DNA of 64,000 nt from contig NZ_CP110678.1 of assembly GCF_026167545.1 (NCBI RefSeq), positions 1,609,501-1,673,500 on the forward strand, written 5' to 3'. The translations under genes and the position numbers were made by a program. The DNA comes from Sphingomonas sp. S1-29. GTDB taxonomy: Bacteria; Pseudomonadota; Alphaproteobacteria; Sphingomonadales; Sphingomonadaceae. Each line of letters opens with the position of its first letter. Position 1 is the stretch's first letter. Under the pieces are notes generated by a model that was not told where the DNA came from, made no database searches, and saw only the letters and a program-made list of their open reading frames with translations. Shown one piece after another: positions 8,960-19,741 of this stretch.

Positions 8960-9946
8960 ATCGGCACCGAGTATCTGCCGCTACTGATGGTGATGCTGGG
9001 CGCGTTCGCGGTGCTGGCGCTGGTGGTGTTCGCCTTCGCCGGGCCGTCGACCGCGCGCGCCAGCGCACGCCGCCTGACCGCGGTGCGCGATCGCCACGCC
9101 ACCGTCGCCAATGGTGGTCTGATGGACGCACAGCTCCGCCGAATCTCGAACCGGCGAAAGGCCACCTCGTTCGATCGCGCCGCGACCAAGCTGCTGCCCA
9201 ACCCCGCCGAGTTGCAGAAGCGGCTGGCGATGACCGGAAAAAGCTGGACCGTTGGTCAATATGGCATGGTGACGCTGGGGCTGTTCGTCGTCGTCGGGCT
9301 GGGATTATGGCTGCGTGGGCTGCCATTGCCGCTGGCGCTGCTGCTGGGGGTGTTTGTCGGCGCGGGGCTGCCGCATTTCTGGGTCGGCAAGACGATCAAG
9401 GGGCGAATCAACAAGTTCAACACCAAATTCCCCGATGCGATCGAATTGCTGGTGCGCGGGCTGCGATCGGGCCTGCCGATCACCGAAACGATCGCGGTGG
9501 TGGGCGCCGAGCTCGACGGGCCGGTGGGCGAGGAATTCCGTTCGGTCGCCGACAAGATGAAGATCGGCCGGACGATGGACGTCGCGCTGCAGGAAACCGC
9601 CGACCGGCTCGGCACCCCCGAATTCCAGTTCTTCGTCATCACCATCGCGATCCAGCGCGAGACCGGCGGCAACCTTGCCGAAACGCTCGCGAACCTGGCC
9701 GACGTGCTGCGCAAGCGGATGCAGATGAAGCTGAAGATCCGCGCGATGTCGTCCGAATCCAAGGCGTCGGCCTATATCGTCGGGTCGCTGCCCTTCATCG
9801 TCTTCGGGATGATCTGGTTCATCAACGCATCGTATATGCAGAATTTCTTCATCGACGAGCGGCTGATGGTCGCGGGCGGCGGCGGGCTGATCTGGATGAG
9901 CATCGGCGCGTTCATCATGGCCAAGATGGTCGATTTCGAAATCTGA
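8960..9946 (+). CDS. tadB: Tad pilus inner-membrane platform protein TadB, probable ATC start
   Basis: A GspF-type (T2SSF) inner-membrane protein that with TadC forms the pilus assembly platform. A TM helix near the N-terminus and paired helices before and after the cytoplasmic T2SSF domain (FNTKFPDAIELLVRGLRSGLP ... ETGGNLAETL) are clear. The first in-frame ATG (8987) has no ribosome-binding site and falls inside the first TM segment. An in-frame ATC at 8960 follows AGGGAGG at ideal spacing and gives IGTEYLPLLMVML. I therefore extend the gene to 8960 (328 residues). A rare ATC start, or an ATG mutated to ATC, is inferred. Confidence 0.85.
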   Translation: MGTEYLPLLMVMLGAFAVLALVVFAFAGPSTARASARRLTAVRDRHATVANGGLMDAQLRRISNRRKATSFDRAATKLLPNPAELQKRLAMTGKSWTVGQYGMVTLGLFVVVGLGLWLRGLPLPLALLLGVFVGAGLPHFWVGKTIKGRINKFNTKFPDAIELLVRGLRSGLPITETIAVVGAELDGPVGEEFRSVADKMKIGRTMDVALQETADRLGTPEFQFFVITIAIQRETGGNLAETLANLADVLRKRMQMKLKIRAMSSESKASAYIVGSLPFIVFGMIWFINASYMQNFFIDERLMVAGGGGLIWMSIGAFIMAKMVDFEI

Positions 9947-9977
9947 TGGGCCCCAATTCGATGAGAGGCGCGCGCTG

Positions 9978-10970
9978 ATGGAACCGGGTGCAGGTCCCAC
10001 GATCCTGGGGGTCGACGTCATCACCGTCGCGACCTTCCTGGCGGCGATCGCTGCCTTTGCGGTGATGGTCGCGATCTATGTCGCGACCTCAGTGCGCGAT
10101 CCGATGACCAAGCGCGTGAAGGCGCTGCAGAACCGCCGCGAACAGCTAAAGGCCGGCATCACCGCCTCGACCGGCAAGCGCCGCGCCAAGCTGGTCCAGC
10201 AGAACGACACCACCGACCGCATGCGCAACGTGCTGTCATCGCTGAAGGTGCTGCAGGATTCGCAGCTCAAGGCAGCGCAGGTGAAGCTGTTGCAGGCGGG
10301 TATTCGATCGAAGGATTGGGCGGTCGCCGTGATCTTCGGGCGGATGGTGTTGCCGGTCGTGATCGGCGGGCCGATGCTCTATTGGGTGTACGGCACCGAG
10401 GGCTTTGCCGATTGGAGCCCGCTCAAGGCCTATGGCCTGGTCGCGGCGAGCTTCATCGGCGCGTACAAGGCGCCCGACCTGTATCTGCAGAACAAGATCA
10501 CCAAGCGATCCGACGCGATCCGCAAGGGGCTGCCCGACGCGCTCGACCTGCTCGTGATCTGCGCGGAGGCGGGCCTGACGGTCGATGCCGCCTTCCACCG
10601 CGTCGCCAAGGAACTGGGGCGCGCCTATCCCGAGCTCGGGGAGGAATTCCAGCTGACCGCGATCGAATTGGGCTTCCTGTCCGATCGCCGCCAGGCGTTC
10701 GAGAATCTTGCCGCGCGGATCAACCTCGACGCGATCAAGGGCGTCGTCACCACGATGATCCAGACCGAGAAATACGGCACCCCGCTCGCCTCGGCGCTGC
10801 GCGTGCTGTCGGCCGAATTCCGCAACGAACGGATGATGCGTGCTGAGGAAAAGGCCGCGCGACTGCCCGCGATCATGACGATCCCGCTGATCCTGTTCAT
10901 CCTGCCCGTGCTCTTCATCGTCATCCTGGGGCCGGCGGCCTGCGACATCAGCGACGCGCTGATCAAATAA
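9978..10970 (+). CDS. tadC: Tad pilus inner-membrane platform protein TadC
   Basis: A 330-residue GspF-family partner of TadB. It has an N-terminal TM helix (VATFLAAIAAFAVMVAIYVAT), a basic linker, a TM pair around residues 105-155, the T2SSF domain (KGLPDALDLLVICAEAGL ... EKYGTPLASALRVL), and a C-terminal hydrophobic helix (IMTIPLILFILPVLFIVILGP). The order tadB-tadC is standard. No TadD, TadE/F/G or Flp pilin gene follows, so the remaining pilus genes must lie elsewhere if the pilus is functional. Confidence 0.93.
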   Translation: MEPGAGPTILGVDVITVATFLAAIAAFAVMVAIYVATSVRDPMTKRVKALQNRREQLKAGITASTGKRRAKLVQQNDTTDRMRNVLSSLKVLQDSQLKAAQVKLLQAGIRSKDWAVAVIFGRMVLPVVIGGPMLYWVYGTEGFADWSPLKAYGLVAASFIGAYKAPDLYLQNKITKRSDAIRKGLPDALDLLVICAEAGLTVDAAFHRVAKELGRAYPELGEEFQLTAIELGFLSDRRQAFENLAARINLDAIKGVVTTMIQTEKYGTPLASALRVLSAEFRNERMMRAEEKAARLPAIMTIPLILFILPVLFIVILGPAACDISDALIK

Positions 10971-11010
10971 GCGGCGCACGGATCGAAGAAGCGGCGCACT
11001 GATCGAAGAA
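10971..11010 (+). repeat. 20-bp tandem duplication after tadC
   Basis: Two adjacent 20-bp copies of GCGGCGCAC(G/T)... ending GATCGAAGAA, with one mismatch, start directly after the tadC stop codon. A G-rich/C-rich imperfect hairpin follows at about 11015-11047 and could end the pilus transcript, although it has no T-run. Confidence 0.7.
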
Positions 11011-11080
11011 GCTAGGGGGCGGGGCGCGGAACGCACCTGCCCCCCAAGTCGTTTGACCTCCGTAACAGGAGGGACTTTCC

Positions 11081-11608
11081 ATGCTATTCTCGACCCCGAC
11101 CCAATTCGCGGTGCTGGCGCTGTGTCTGATCGCCGGCTGGCTGTTCGGGCTGGCGAGCCATCCGGGCGGCCGCAAGTGGAAGGAGCGCCTGCGCGCCGAG
11201 GAAGCCGCGCACCGCGCGACCCGCGACGAGATTGCGACCCGCGATACCCGGCTTGCCGAGCTCGAGCGCGACCGCGAACGCTGGACGGCCTCGCAGACGG
11301 TAGCGCCGGTCGCCGCCGCCGGGGTCGGCACCGCTGCCGCGACGTCGTCGCGCGGGGGCGGCTTCTTCGGCTGGGGGCGCGACAACCTGTCGCGAATCCG
11401 CGGGATCGACGAGCATACCGAACAGCAGCTGCGCCAGGACGGAATCAAGACCTATGCCGCGATCGAGGCGCTGACCCCCGAGGGCGAAGCCGATCTCGAG
11501 CAGCGGCTGGGCTTCGGCCGCGGCCGGATCGCGCAGCAACAATGGCGCGAACAGGCGGCGTTGCTGCGCGAAGGCCATGACGACGACCACGGACGCCGGT
11601 TCGTGTGA
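11081..11608 (+). CDS. Membrane-anchored coiled-coil protein with helix-hairpin-helix-like domain
   Basis: A 175-residue protein of unknown role. It has an N-terminal TM helix (FAVLALCLIAGWLFGLA), a charged coiled-coil stretch (residues about 30-70, alternating R/E/A), an Ala/Gly linker, and a C-terminal segment LSRIRGIDEHTEQQLRQDGI followed by KTYAAIEALTPEG. That segment matches the helix-hairpin-helix pattern KIKGIGPKLEKKLNELGI seen in small membrane or cell-envelope proteins of alphaproteobacteria. The ribosome-binding site AGGAGGG is strong. It follows the pilus cluster in the same direction, but a functional link is only positional. Confidence 0.75.
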   Translation: MLFSTPTQFAVLALCLIAGWLFGLASHPGGRKWKERLRAEEAAHRATRDEIATRDTRLAELERDRERWTASQTVAPVAAAGVGTAAATSSRGGGFFGWGRDNLSRIRGIDEHTEQQLRQDGIKTYAAIEALTPEGEADLEQRLGFGRGRIAQQQWREQAALLREGHDDDHGRRFV

Positions 11609-11664
11609 AGCGGCGACGCGCCGTCTTTCTACCGCCAAGCGATGCGCACGTGGCTAGAAGAACG

Positions 11665-11770
11665 GTGCTTCGACAAGCTCAGCACGAACGGTGATGGGGT
11701 ATAGCCAGCCAACGATCCTCCCCCGCCAGGGGGAGGTGGCGGGTGCGAAGCGCCCGACGGAGGGGGAGGA
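11665..11770. repeat. Intergenic repeats: family C half element plus G/C-rich palindrome
   Basis: TGCTTCGACAAGCTCAGCAC at 11666 is one arm of the family C repeat also seen at 47349. From 11716 a second palindrome begins (CCTCCCCC / GGGGGAGG) with an inner hairpin GGGTGCGAAGCGCCC. The surrounding non-coding gap runs from 11609 to 11820, and nothing else is visible in it. Confidence 0.65.
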
Positions 11771-11820
11771 GGCGCCACGCTAGGGGCGGGGCTCACCCGC
11801 TGCACCGCCTAGCCAGCCCC

Positions 11821-12002
11821 CTACAGCGTCACCCATTCCGGCCCACCCGGCGCGACCACATCCTCGACCTTGTCGCCGGTGACCACCACCGCCAGCAGGA
11901 TCGCCGCGATCAGCAACAAGTCGAACACGATCACCGCCGCAAACGCGACATACGGATGGAACGGGCCGACCATGTCCATCCGCTGGCGGGTCAGGCGCTG
12001 CT

Positions 12003-12006
<4 letters not shown>
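11821..12006 (-). CDS. Small single-pass membrane protein coupled to ppdK
   Basis: A 61-residue protein with one long hydrophobic helix (YVAFAAVIVFDLLLIAAILLA), a basic N-terminus (MKQRLTRQR) and an acidic tail. Its ATG overlaps the ppdK stop as ATGA, a strong sign of translational coupling and the main reason to accept so short a gene. I do not recognise a family. Location after pyruvate phosphate dikinase suggests co-expression, not necessarily a shared function. Confidence 0.65.
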
Positions 12007-14663
<2,657 letters not shown>

Positions 14664-14738
14664 GTGTCGGTTCCCTGTGCGTGACTGCTCGTCCTGGGGA
14701 GGCGGAAGCGTGGTCAAAGGTAGGTCGGGGCGATCATC

Positions 14739-17348
14739 TCAACCGTCGATCTTCGAGAAATCGGCCACGGCATGCACCGCGTCGCGCATCCGCGCGAGCA
14801 GCGCCAGCCGCGCCGCGCGCTTGGCCGGATCGGGATCGTTGACGGTCACCGTCTCGAAAAAGGCATCGATCGGCGCGCGTAGCGATGCCAGCGCGGTCAT
14901 CGCCTCGGCGAAATCCTCGGCGGCGATCGCGGCGGCGGCGCGCGGTTCGGCGGCGTCGAGCGCTTGCGTCAGCGCGGCTTCGGCGGGCTCGGGGGCGTAG
15001 CCGGGGGCGTGTTCGCGCTCCGAGCGGGCGAAGTCGCCGACGCTGGGGGTGAAGTTCGCCTGATCGACCTCGACCAGCGGGTCTTCCTCGCCGGTCTGCG
15101 GAATCGAGTCGTCGCCCGCGAGGTGATCGATCGCGCGCGCGGCGAGTTCGTCGGGGTGGCGATCGGTCGATTCGGTGCCGAAGGGTTCGGGCGCGTTGAG
15201 CGATTCCCCCCTCCCTGAAAGGGAGGGGTCGGGGGTGGGTCGGTCCTTCGCGGCGCGGTCGTGAGTCTCACCACCCACCCCCGGCCCCTCCCTTGAAGGG
15301 AGGGGGGCAGCGACCCCTTCCTTCTTCAGGATATTCGCCGCGCGCTTGTAGCCTGCAAGCAAATTGGTCCCCTCGGGCGTGGCGACAAACGCCTGCAACG
15401 CATGGACGCGTGCGAGCAGGCGAACGAGGTCGTCCTCGTTCCCGAGCGCGAACACCGCGTCGATCAGGTCGTGGCGAACGCCGGCTTCGCGTTGCTGGAC
15501 CTTGAGGCGGTCGGCGAAGAAGTCGAGCAAGCTGTCTTCCGAAGCGTAGTAGGAGAACCAGACGTCGAACGAGGTCGGGCTTTCCACTCCCTTCAGTCTC
15601 TCCCTCATCTTAGCAGCCGCCTTCTCGCCGAGCAGCTTAGTCATGCCTTCGATCGCCACATCGAGCGTAGCAGCGTCAATTGCACCACTGCGCTGCTCAG
15701 CAAGCGTTTCAATCGCTTCTCGAACAGCCGATTGCAGCGGAAGTCGGAGTTTTGAGGCTGCCAAGGTCAAGATGACCGAAATAGCAGCGCGCCGCAGTGC
15801 GAAAGGATCTTTCGAACCTGTAGGCTTCTCGTCAGATGCGAAGAAGCTAACCAACGTATCCAGCTTATCCGCCAGCGACACCGCCACCGTGACCGGCGCA
15901 GTGGGGACGTCGTCGCCCTGCCCGACCGGCTTGTAATGGTCGCGGATCGCGTCGGCGACGCGGGGGTCTTCGCCTTGCGCGCGGGCGTAATAGCCGCCCA
16001 TCACGCCCTGCAACTCGGGGAATTCGCCGACCATGCTGGTGACGAGGTCGGCCTTGCACAGCCGCGCCGCGCGTTCGGCGAGGGCGGCGAGTTGCTCCAC
16101 TTCTCCCCTCCCTGGAAGGGAGGGGTTGGGGGTGGGTTGGTGTGGGGGAACCGAGTCGACCGCCTCGGGCCGACCCACCCCCGGCCCCTCCCTTCCAGGG
16201 AGGGGAGGCGCAAGCGCGGGATCGGATTTTACGATCCCCTCTTCCACCAGCCAGCGCGCAAGCTTGGCGACGCGGTCGACCTTGTCGGCGACCGTCCCCA
16301 GCTTCTCGTGGAAGACGATCTTTTCGAGCTTCGTCGCCTGTTCCTCGAGCGCGACCTTCAGGTCGGTCTCGTAGAAGAAGCGCGCATCGCTCAACCGCGC
16401 GGCGAGCACTTTCTGGTTGCCCTCGACGATCCGCGCGCCGCCGTCGCGCGCGGCGATGTTGGCGACGCAGACGAAGGCGTTGGCCAGCCGCCCCTCGGCG
16501 CCGGCGCAGACGAAATATTTCTGGTTCACCCGCGCGGTTAGCTGGATCACTTCCGCCGGCACGTCGAGAAAGGCTTCGTCGAAGCGGCCCAGCAGCGGCA
16601 CCGGCCATTCGGTCAGCCCGGCGTTCTCGGCGACCAGCCCTTCGTCCTCGATCAGCGCCAGCCCGGCGTCGGCGGCGAGCTTGGCCGCCTTGTCGCGGAT
16701 GATCGCGCGGCGTTCGTCCTGGTCGACCAGCACATGCGCCATCCGCAGCTTTTCGACATAGTCGCCCGCGCCGCCCAGCGTGATTTCGTGCGGGCTGTGG
16801 AAGCGGTGGCCGACGGTGGTGTAGCCCGATCGGATGCCCGCGACTTCGCATTCGACCAGATCCTGGCCGAGGATCGCGACGATGCCCTGCAGCGGGCGGA
16901 CCCAGCGCAAGGATTCGGTGCTGGCCGAAGCATCGCCCCAGCGCATTGATTTGGGCCAAGGGAAGCCGCGGACGATGGCGGGGATCGCCGCCGCCAGCAC
17001 CTCGGCGGTCGCGCGGCCGGGCTTTTCGATGACCGCGAACAACACGCCGCCGCGATCTTCGAGCTGATCGGCGGTGAGGCCGGTCTTGCGCAGGAAGCCT
17101 TCGAGCGCCTGCGGCGGCGCGCCGGCGCGCGGGCCTTTCAGCTCCTCCGACACCGCCTGCGTCTGCATCGGCAGGTCGCGCGCGATCAGCGCCAGGCGGC
17201 GCGGGGTGGCGTAGGTTTCGATTGAACCGGGGGCGAGGCCGGCCTTGGCGAGCTCGGCGGCGAACAGCCGTTCGAGATCGGCACGCGCCTTGTCCTGCAT
17301 CCGCGCGGGGATTTCTTCGGAGCGGAGTTCGAGGAGGAAATCAGCCAC
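14739..17348 (-). CDS. glyS: Glycyl-tRNA synthetase beta subunit with in-frame repeat insertions
   Basis: Beta subunit of the heterotetrameric glycyl-tRNA synthetase, partner of GlyQ, carrying tRNA-binding and editing-like (HD) domains and a C-terminal DALR anticodon-binding region. GTG at 17348 gives the family start (V/M)ADFLLELRSEEIPARMQ, with GAAAGG upstream. At 869 residues it is much longer than the 690-residue E. coli protein. Two family B repeats sit in frame: one about two-fifths of the way along (PLPGREGPGVGRPE ... PSLPGRGE) and one near the C-terminus (PLPSREGPGVGGE ... PSLSGRGE), the latter followed by about 60 acidic residues not expected in the family. The stretch 15590-15860 uses atypical codons. 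Confidence 0.95.
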   Translation of the reverse strand: MADFLLELRSEEIPARMQDKARADLERLFAAELAKAGLAPGSIETYATPRRLALIARDLPMQTQAVSEELKGPRAGAPPQALEGFLRKTGLTADQLEDRGGVLFAVIEKPGRATAEVLAAAIPAIVRGFPWPKSMRWGDASASTESLRWVRPLQGIVAILGQDLVECEVAGIRSGYTTVGHRFHSPHEITLGGAGDYVEKLRMAHVLVDQDERRAIIRDKAAKLAADAGLALIEDEGLVAENAGLTEWPVPLLGRFDEAFLDVPAEVIQLTARVNQKYFVCAGAEGRLANAFVCVANIAARDGGARIVEGNQKVLAARLSDARFFYETDLKVALEEQATKLEKIVFHEKLGTVADKVDRVAKLARWLVEEGIVKSDPALAPPLPGREGPGVGRPEAVDSVPPHQPTPNPSLPGRGEVEQLAALAERAARLCKADLVTSMVGEFPELQGVMGGYYARAQGEDPRVADAIRDHYKPVGQGDDVPTAPVTVAVSLADKLDTLVSFFASDEKPTGSKDPFALRRAAISVILTLAASKLRLPLQSAVREAIETLAEQRSGAIDAATLDVAIEGMTKLLGEKAAAKMRERLKGVESPTSFDVWFSYYASEDSLLDFFADRLKVQQREAGVRHDLIDAVFALGNEDDLVRLLARVHALQAFVATPEGTNLLAGYKRAANILKKEGVAAPLPSREGPGVGGETHDRAAKDRPTPDPSLSGRGESLNAPEPFGTESTDRHPDELAARAIDHLAGDDSIPQTGEEDPLVEVDQANFTPSVGDFARSEREHAPGYAPEPAEAALTQALDAAEPRAAAAIAAEDFAEAMTALASLRAPIDAFFETVTVNDPDPAKRAARLALLARMRDAVHAVADFSKIDG
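15206..15307. repeat. Family B palindromic repeat inside glyS
   Basis: 102 bp (34 codons) with the same hairpin arms (CTCCCTGAAAGGGAG and CTCCCTTGAAGGGAG) and the same GGGGGTGGGT / ACCCACCCCC inner motifs as the intergenic copies. Its length is a multiple of three and it reads through without a stop as APLPSREGPGVGG ... PTPDPSLSGRGE, between the conserved NILKKEG segment and the C-terminal helices of GlyS. Confidence 0.88.
16103..16207. repeat. Second family B palindromic repeat inside glyS
   Basis: 105 bp (35 codons), with arms CTCCCTGGAAGGGAG and CTCCCTTCCAGGGAG. It reads in frame as PPLPGREGPGVGRPE ... PTPNPSLPGRGE, in the same reading frame relative to the element as the copy at 15206. 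It sits between GIVKSDPALA and VEQLAALAERAA of GlyS, a segment expected to be a loop. Confidence 0.88.
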
Positions 17349-17362
17349 GGGCGGCACCTTTC

Positions 17363-17442
17363 GTCACCCCAGCGAAGGCTGGGGTCTCGTGCGGCAAGCG
17401 CGCGCTATACATCAGGGAGATCCCAGCTTTTGCTGGGATGAC
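17363..17442. repeat. Palindromic repeat, family A (GTCACCCC...GGGATGAC), between glyQ and glyS
   Basis: About 80 bp. Outer ends are GTCACCCCAGC and GCTGGGATGAC; inner hairpins are CCCAGCGAAGGCTGGG and TCCCAGCTTTTGCTGGGA. The element occupies most of the glyQ-glyS gap. Relatives are at 21142 and 21916. Confidence 0.82.
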
Positions 17443-17465
17443 GGGCACAAGGAGACGCTTGCCCA

Positions 17466-18338
17466 TCACGCCGCCCACCCGTTCTTGGCCATGTACGCAG
17501 CACACGCGCCCTTCGCGAGATCGCGCACCCGGCCCATATAGGCCTGGCGTTCGGCGACCGAGATCACTCCGCGCGCCTGCAACAGGTTGAAGACGTGGCT
17601 CGCCTTGATCGCCTGTTCATACGCCGGGATCGGGAGGTCGCGGCTGAGCGCATTTTCGCATTCGGCGGCGTGCTTGCGGAACTGGTCGAACAGGCTGTCG
17701 GTATTGGCGACCTCGAAGTTCCAGGCGCTCATCTGGCGCTCGTTCTCGAGGAAGACGTCGCCATAGCTCACGCCCTCGTCGTTGAAGGCGAGGTCGTACA
17801 CGCTGTCCTTGTTCTGGATGTACATCGCCAGCCGCTCGAGCCCGTAGGTGAGCTCGCCCGCGACGGGCTTGCAATCGAAGCCGCCCATTTGCTGGAAATA
17901 GGTGAACTGCGTCACTTCCATCCCGTCGCACCAGACTTCCCAGCCGAGCCCCCAGGCGCCGAGCGTCGGCGATTCCCAATCGTCCTCGACGAAGCGGATG
18001 TCATGGGCGAGCATGTCGATGCCGATCGCCGCGAGGCTGCCGAGGTACAGTTCCTGCAGATCGGCGGGCGAAGGCTTCAGGATCACCTGATATTGGTAAT
18101 AATGCTGCAGCCGGTTGGGGTTCTCGCCATAGCGGCCATCGGTCGGGCGGCGGCAGGGCTGAACGAAGGCGGCGTTCCACGGATTGGGGCCGAGCGCGCG
18201 CAGCGTCGTCGCGGTGTGGAAGGTGCCCGCGCCCATTTCCATGTCGTAGGGCTGGAGGATCAGGCACCCGCGCGCGCTCCAATAGTCGTGGAGCGTGAGG
18301 ATCATTCGCTGGAAGCTGAGCGGCTTTTCGTCGGACAA
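17466..18338 (-). CDS. glyQ: Glycyl-tRNA synthetase alpha subunit
   Basis: Catalytic subunit that activates glycine and charges tRNA-Gly, acting with GlyS. The 290-residue product carries the class II signatures: [17 protein letters not shown], the strongly conserved [38 protein letters not shown] and [20 protein letters not shown]. The start is TTG at 18338 (SDEKPLSF...), with GAAGG upstream; no better start is visible. It is upstream of glyS, separated by a family A repeat. Length is normal. Confidence 0.96.
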   Translation of the reverse strand: MSDEKPLSFQRMILTLHDYWSARGCLILQPYDMEMGAGTFHTATTLRALGPNPWNAAFVQPCRRPTDGRYGENPNRLQHYYQYQVILKPSPADLQELYLGSLAAIGIDMLAHDIRFVEDDWESPTLGAWGLGWEVWCDGMEVTQFTYFQQMGGFDCKPVAGELTYGLERLAMYIQNKDSVYDLAFNDEGVSYGDVFLENERQMSAWNFEVANTDSLFDQFRKHAAECENALSRDLPIPAYEQAIKASHVFNLLQARGVISVAERQAYMGRVRDLAKGACAAYMAKNGWAA

Positions 18339-18441
18339 ATTCGGGCCTTCGCGGGTGCGGGAGAAGCGGGTTTCGCTTTGGCGCAGCCACCCCGGAGGGT
18401 CAATGGTTGGGGGACCTGCGCGAACCCGCTATGGCCGGGGC

Positions 18442-19323
18442 ATGCCCGCCCGCATCTTCCTCGCCATCGCCGCCTTCCTGTTCGCGGGCACCGGCGCGCA
18501 GCAGCCGCCGGTCGATATCGATCCGCCGCTATGGGTGGTGCGCGATGCCGATACGACGGTGTATCTGTTCGGGAGCATCCATTGGTTGAAGCCCGGGCTC
18601 GGCTGGTTCGACGATGCGGTGCGCGACGCATTCGTTTCAAGCGACATGCTGGTGCTCGAGACGGTGAATGTCGATGCCGCGACCGCGCGGCGGGTGCAGG
18701 ACAGAGTGGGGACGCTGGCCGACGGGCCGAGCCTGCCCGACCGGCTGCCCCCCGAATACCGCCCCAAGCTGGCCGCCGCGATCGCCGAACAGGGCTATCC
18801 CGCTGGCGCGCTCGACCGGACCAAGCCGTGGCTGGCGGCGACGACGCTGTCGACGCTGCCGCTGCAACGCGCGGGCTATGATCCCGCGATGGGGGTCGAG
18901 ACGGTGCTGACGAATGCGGCGCAGGCGGCGGGCAAGCCGGTGACGGGGCTCGAGGAGCGCGCGCAGCAACTCGGCTATTTCGACGCGCTGCCGCAGGACG
19001 CGCAGATCGCGATGCTCAAGGTGCAGCTCGACGGCATGGACCGCGCGACGACCTCGACCGACGAGGTGCTGGCGGCATGGGGGCGCGGCGATGTCGCGGC
19101 GATGGGGCGGATCGTGGCGCGCGACCAGCACGCCTCGTCGGCGGCGTTCACCGAGTCGGTAATTACCAAGCGCAACCGGCGCTGGGCGGGGTGGATCGTC
19201 GAGCGGATGCGCCGGCCGGGGGTGGTGTTCATGGCGGTGGGCGTGGGGCATTTGACTGGCGGCGATACGGTGCAGCGCGAACTGGCGCGGCGCGGAGTCA
19301 AGGTGGAGCGGGTGGCGTATTGA
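18442..19323 (+). CDS. TraB/GumN family protein
   Basis: A 293-residue exported protein of the TraB/GumN family, related to Tiki-like metalloproteases. A signal peptide (MPARIFLAIAAFLFAGTGAQ) precedes the domain, which shows the two family motifs: VYLFGSIHWLKPG near the N-terminus and MAVGVGHLTGGDTVQ near the C-terminus, each supplying the His/Gly expected for metal binding. The function is unknown in most bacteria. It is divergent from glyQ. The ATG at 18442 is chosen because it opens the signal peptide. Confidence 0.82.
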   Translation: MPARIFLAIAAFLFAGTGAQQPPVDIDPPLWVVRDADTTVYLFGSIHWLKPGLGWFDDAVRDAFVSSDMLVLETVNVDAATARRVQDRVGTLADGPSLPDRLPPEYRPKLAAAIAEQGYPAGALDRTKPWLAATTLSTLPLQRAGYDPAMGVETVLTNAAQAAGKPVTGLEERAQQLGYFDALPQDAQIAMLKVQLDGMDRATTSTDEVLAAWGRGDVAAMGRIVARDQHASSAAFTESVITKRNRRWAGWIVERMRRPGVVFMAVGVGHLTGGDTVQRELARRGVKVERVAY

Positions 19324-19330
19324 AGGACCT

Positions 19331-19440
19331 CCTCCCCTCCCTGGAAGGGAGGGGTTGGGGTGGGTGGGCCGGTTGGCGGGCGTCACGACTCCTCGCGGGC
19401 CGACCCACCCCCGGCCCCTCCCTTGACCAGGGAGGGGAGG
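19331..19440. repeat. Family B palindromic repeat after the TraB/GumN gene
   Basis: Arms CCTCCCCTCCCTGGAAGGGA and CCCTTGACCAGGGAGGGGAGG flank a core with GGGTGGGTGGGCC and GGCCGACCCACCCCC. This is the intergenic counterpart of the two copies inside glyS. Confidence 0.82.
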
Positions 19441-19452
19441 AATCCTGACCTA

Positions 19453-19631
19453 TCCCTCTCCCGTTTGCGGGAGAGGGAGCGAGACTTGGGGGCGCACTTG
19501 CGGCCCCCAGTCGCAGCGGTGAGGGTTTTTGGTGGCGGGGGCGACGGTAGAAGAAGAAGGCCCTCACCCAACCCTCTCCCGCAAGCGGGAGAGGGCTCTC
19601 AAGTGCGCGCGCCGCGCAAGCGGGAGAGGGC
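19453..19631. repeat. Composite palindromic repeat (CCCTCTCCCG...CGGGAGAGGG)
   Basis: Three hairpin copies of CCCTCTCCCG(T/C)...GCGGGAGAGGG at 19453, about 19571 and about 19617 surround a GC-rich core with GGGGGCGCACTTGCGGCCCCC. Together with the repeat at 19331 it accounts for most of the 418-bp gap before rplY. Confidence 0.78.
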
Positions 19632-19741
19632 TATAGCTTGCCCCCTCCCCCGCTTTCCGCTATGCGCGCCCGTTCCGTGGCAGGGTCATCCCTGGAGGCT
19701 TGCCCGGTTATTTTGAACTCAACGTATTTCGGAGACCCGAC

